Positions 20,256-21,375 of a DNA stretch of 21,375 nt are shown here, piece after piece; the stretch's first letter is position 1, and each line of letters begins with the position of its first letter. Both the position numbers and the translations under genes were made by a program. The stretch is taken from the NCBI GenBank assembly GCA_964473335.1, contig CAYYOO010000025.1, forward strand, positions 1-21,375, read 5' to 3'. This DNA is from CAYZTD01 sp964473335 (GTDB lineage: Archaea; Thermoplasmatota; E2; DHVEG-1). The notes under the pieces are model-generated. The model was not told where the DNA came from, ran no database searches, and was given only the letters and a program-made list of their open reading frames with translations.

Positions 20256-21375
20256 TTTGTAGAAAAAGATTCACTACTATCTCTTAGAATAATAAGTACA
20301 TCAAACCTAAACGAATAACTATATCTATGGCTGATTGTTGCTAAAGAATCTGAATTATAAGGACCAAGCCAACCAGATGACTTACCATCACCCCAAAAAA
20401 CTATGATTTCTAAAAGATCGTTATCCGGATCATTTATCTTAATATCTAAATCAATCTTACCAGTTCTTTTATAATGATTAACTTCAACTTCGGGTTTATC
20501 TGGTCTTTTATTACTAAAATCTTCAATTATTTTTAGATTAGAAGGAAAATCAATGGAATTACTTTTAGGATAAACATTTACATTAAGATAACCTGATTCA
20601 CCATATGCTTTTAAAATAGTAGAATAATCAGTTGAAATTGTATCAAAACATTCATCTAAAGTTATATCAAAATCATTGTTTTCATCATTCTGCAGACCAG
20701 ATACAATATTAAAAGAAAAAACAGCTCTATTTAAATCATGTTTTTCAGATAAATAACTTGTTTCGTTTCTAGCTGTAAAAATTATTACATTATTTGATCT
20801 GTTTGGATCATTTATCACATCATCATATATCTCTTCTAGATCATTTTCAAAACCCTGACAATGACAGCTATCAAGAAAAATAATTACATTACCGGGGATT
20901 TCAACTATTCTATCAATTAATAGATCATCTCTATAATCATTGTTATAAAAACACAGATATTCTTCATAACTATCAGATCCTTCTCTTACTGGGTTATTAA
21001 CTATTTTTCTATCTCCATGTCCGCAGAAATAAAAAAGTGTTACATCGTTATTATCTGCTTTCCAAGAATTATCTTTTTTTCCACAGAGTAAATCTATTTG
21101 ACTGTTAAAATTATCAACTGTAGCTTTTCTATCTGTAAAATTATGGATATCATATGACCCATCTTCTAATGCTTTTTCAACTGAGTTTAAACTAGCAACA
21201 GGACACTTTAAAGGCGGTTTTCTACCATAGGGGTATTTATCTAGTGCAAAAAGCACAGCTCTATATTTTGTATCTGAAGAATTTGGATTAACAGATTTAG
21301 TTGTAATATTAATAGCTAAAACAATGTTTACAGACGGAATTAATAGAATAGATATTATCAATAAAGTAAGTATTA
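20153..21375 (-). CDS. Secreted caspase-like (clan CD) cysteine protease with PKD-like domain, 5' end beyond window
   Basis: At least 402 codons (residues below counted from a TTG at 21361); the frame stays open to the window edge with more hydrophobic residues, so the start is probably outside. A signal segment ends near VNIVLA. The caspase-like fold shows KYRAVLFALDKY, the His 115 motif YFCGHG and the Cys 166 motif IIFLDSCHCQG, the His/Cys dyad of clan CD (metacaspase-like) peptidases. LNRAVFSFNIVSGLQNDENN follows. Residues about 287-377 (NDPDNDLLEIIVFWGDGKSS) look like a PKD beta-sandwich. The last 33 residues, an aromatic, hydrophobic and basic tail, are the part duplicated at 18147-18251. 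It would work outside the cell as a protease, or could be linked to the neighbouring toxin-antitoxin genes. Confidence 0.87.
   Translation of the reverse strand, partial: ILTLLIISILLIPSVNIVLAINITTKSVNPNSSDTKYRAVLFALDKYPYGRKPPLKCPVASLNSVEKALEDGSYDIHNFTDRKATVDNFNSQIDLLCGKKDNSWKADNNDVTLFYFCGHGDRKIVNNPVREGSDSYEEYLCFYNNDYRDDLLIDRIVEIPGNVIIFLDSCHCQGFENDLEEIYDDVINDPNRSNNVIIFTARNETSYLSEKHDLNRAVFSFNIVSGLQNDENNDFDITLDECFDTISTDYSTILKAYGESGYLNVNVYPKSNSIDFPSNLKIIEDFSNKRPDKPEVEVNHYKRTGKIDLDIKINDPDNDLLEIIVFWGDGKSSGWLGPYNSDSLATISHRYSYSFRFDVLIILRDSSESFSTKFIEDVKVKNKPMFCLYTNHFKKCIFLYFLKQNI

Noticed and set aside
1..21375. CRISPR arrays, tRNA and rRNA genes
   Set aside because: No regularly spaced short repeats, tRNA-like GC-rich cloverleaf segments or rRNA stretches were noticed by eye; a tRNA search was not possible here.

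Overview
The window looks like AT-rich DNA from an anaerobic archaeon, probably a draft or metagenome assembly because a run of exactly 100 Ns (6093-6192) joins two contigs. Archaeal signs seen in the sequence: purine-rich BRE plus TTTATATA/TTTAAATA-type TATA boxes about 25-30 bp before several starts, near-leaderless starts, a deoxyhypusine synthase, an intein-split anaerobic ribonucleotide reductase, a DUF123-type GIY-YIG protein, NikR, and a solute-binding protein held by a C-terminal membrane anchor. The set of secreted cysteine and metallo-proteases recalls protein-degrading sediment Thermoplasmata-like lineages, but that placement is inference. No gene-free stretch exceeds 300 bases; no tRNA, rRNA, CRISPR array or transposase was seen.

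Left part (1-5658). On the minus strand an nrdR-nrdD operon runs off the left edge. NrdD is interrupted by one complete 422-residue intein with LAGLIDADG motifs and by the start of a second intein. The nrdR promoter carries two NrdR boxes 31 bp apart that overlap the predicted transcription start. A plus-strand pair (COG0731-like radical SAM protein and TrmO) follows, then a minus-strand set: a short ThiI-like PP-loop protein, CutA and a GIY-YIG/DUF123 protein.

Middle part (5655-14545). A 5'-incomplete Mrp/NBP35 ATPase and a 5'-incomplete deoxyhypusine synthase face away from the N gap. Then come an orphan phosphate-binding lipoprotein (PstS family), an unrecognised plus-strand protein with a C-terminal helix-turn-helix look, and a four-gene metal ABC transporter operon (solute-binding protein, FmdE-like protein, ATPase, permease). 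A papain-family secreted protease separates it from nikR. A GTGTTA/TAGCAC-type dyad at the transporter promoter recurs as half-sites before nikR, which suggests that NikR controls both and that the transporter may carry nickel or a related metal rather than zinc.

Right part (14682-21375), all on the minus strand. It holds a membrane-anchored zincin with calcium-type DxDGDG repeats, an AbiEi/AbiEii pair, a winged-helix plus nucleotidyltransferase pair, and a secreted caspase-like protease with a PKD-like domain that runs off the right edge. The winged-helix/nucleotidyltransferase cassette lies between two 105-bp direct repeats (103/105 identical) that are the 3' end of the caspase-like gene. 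Directly after the caspase-like gene lies a 42-bp fossil of an abiEi gene. Together these point to duplication of a caspase-tail/abiE junction followed by replacement of one toxin-antitoxin module by another. This small module-swapping locus is the most interesting structure in the window.
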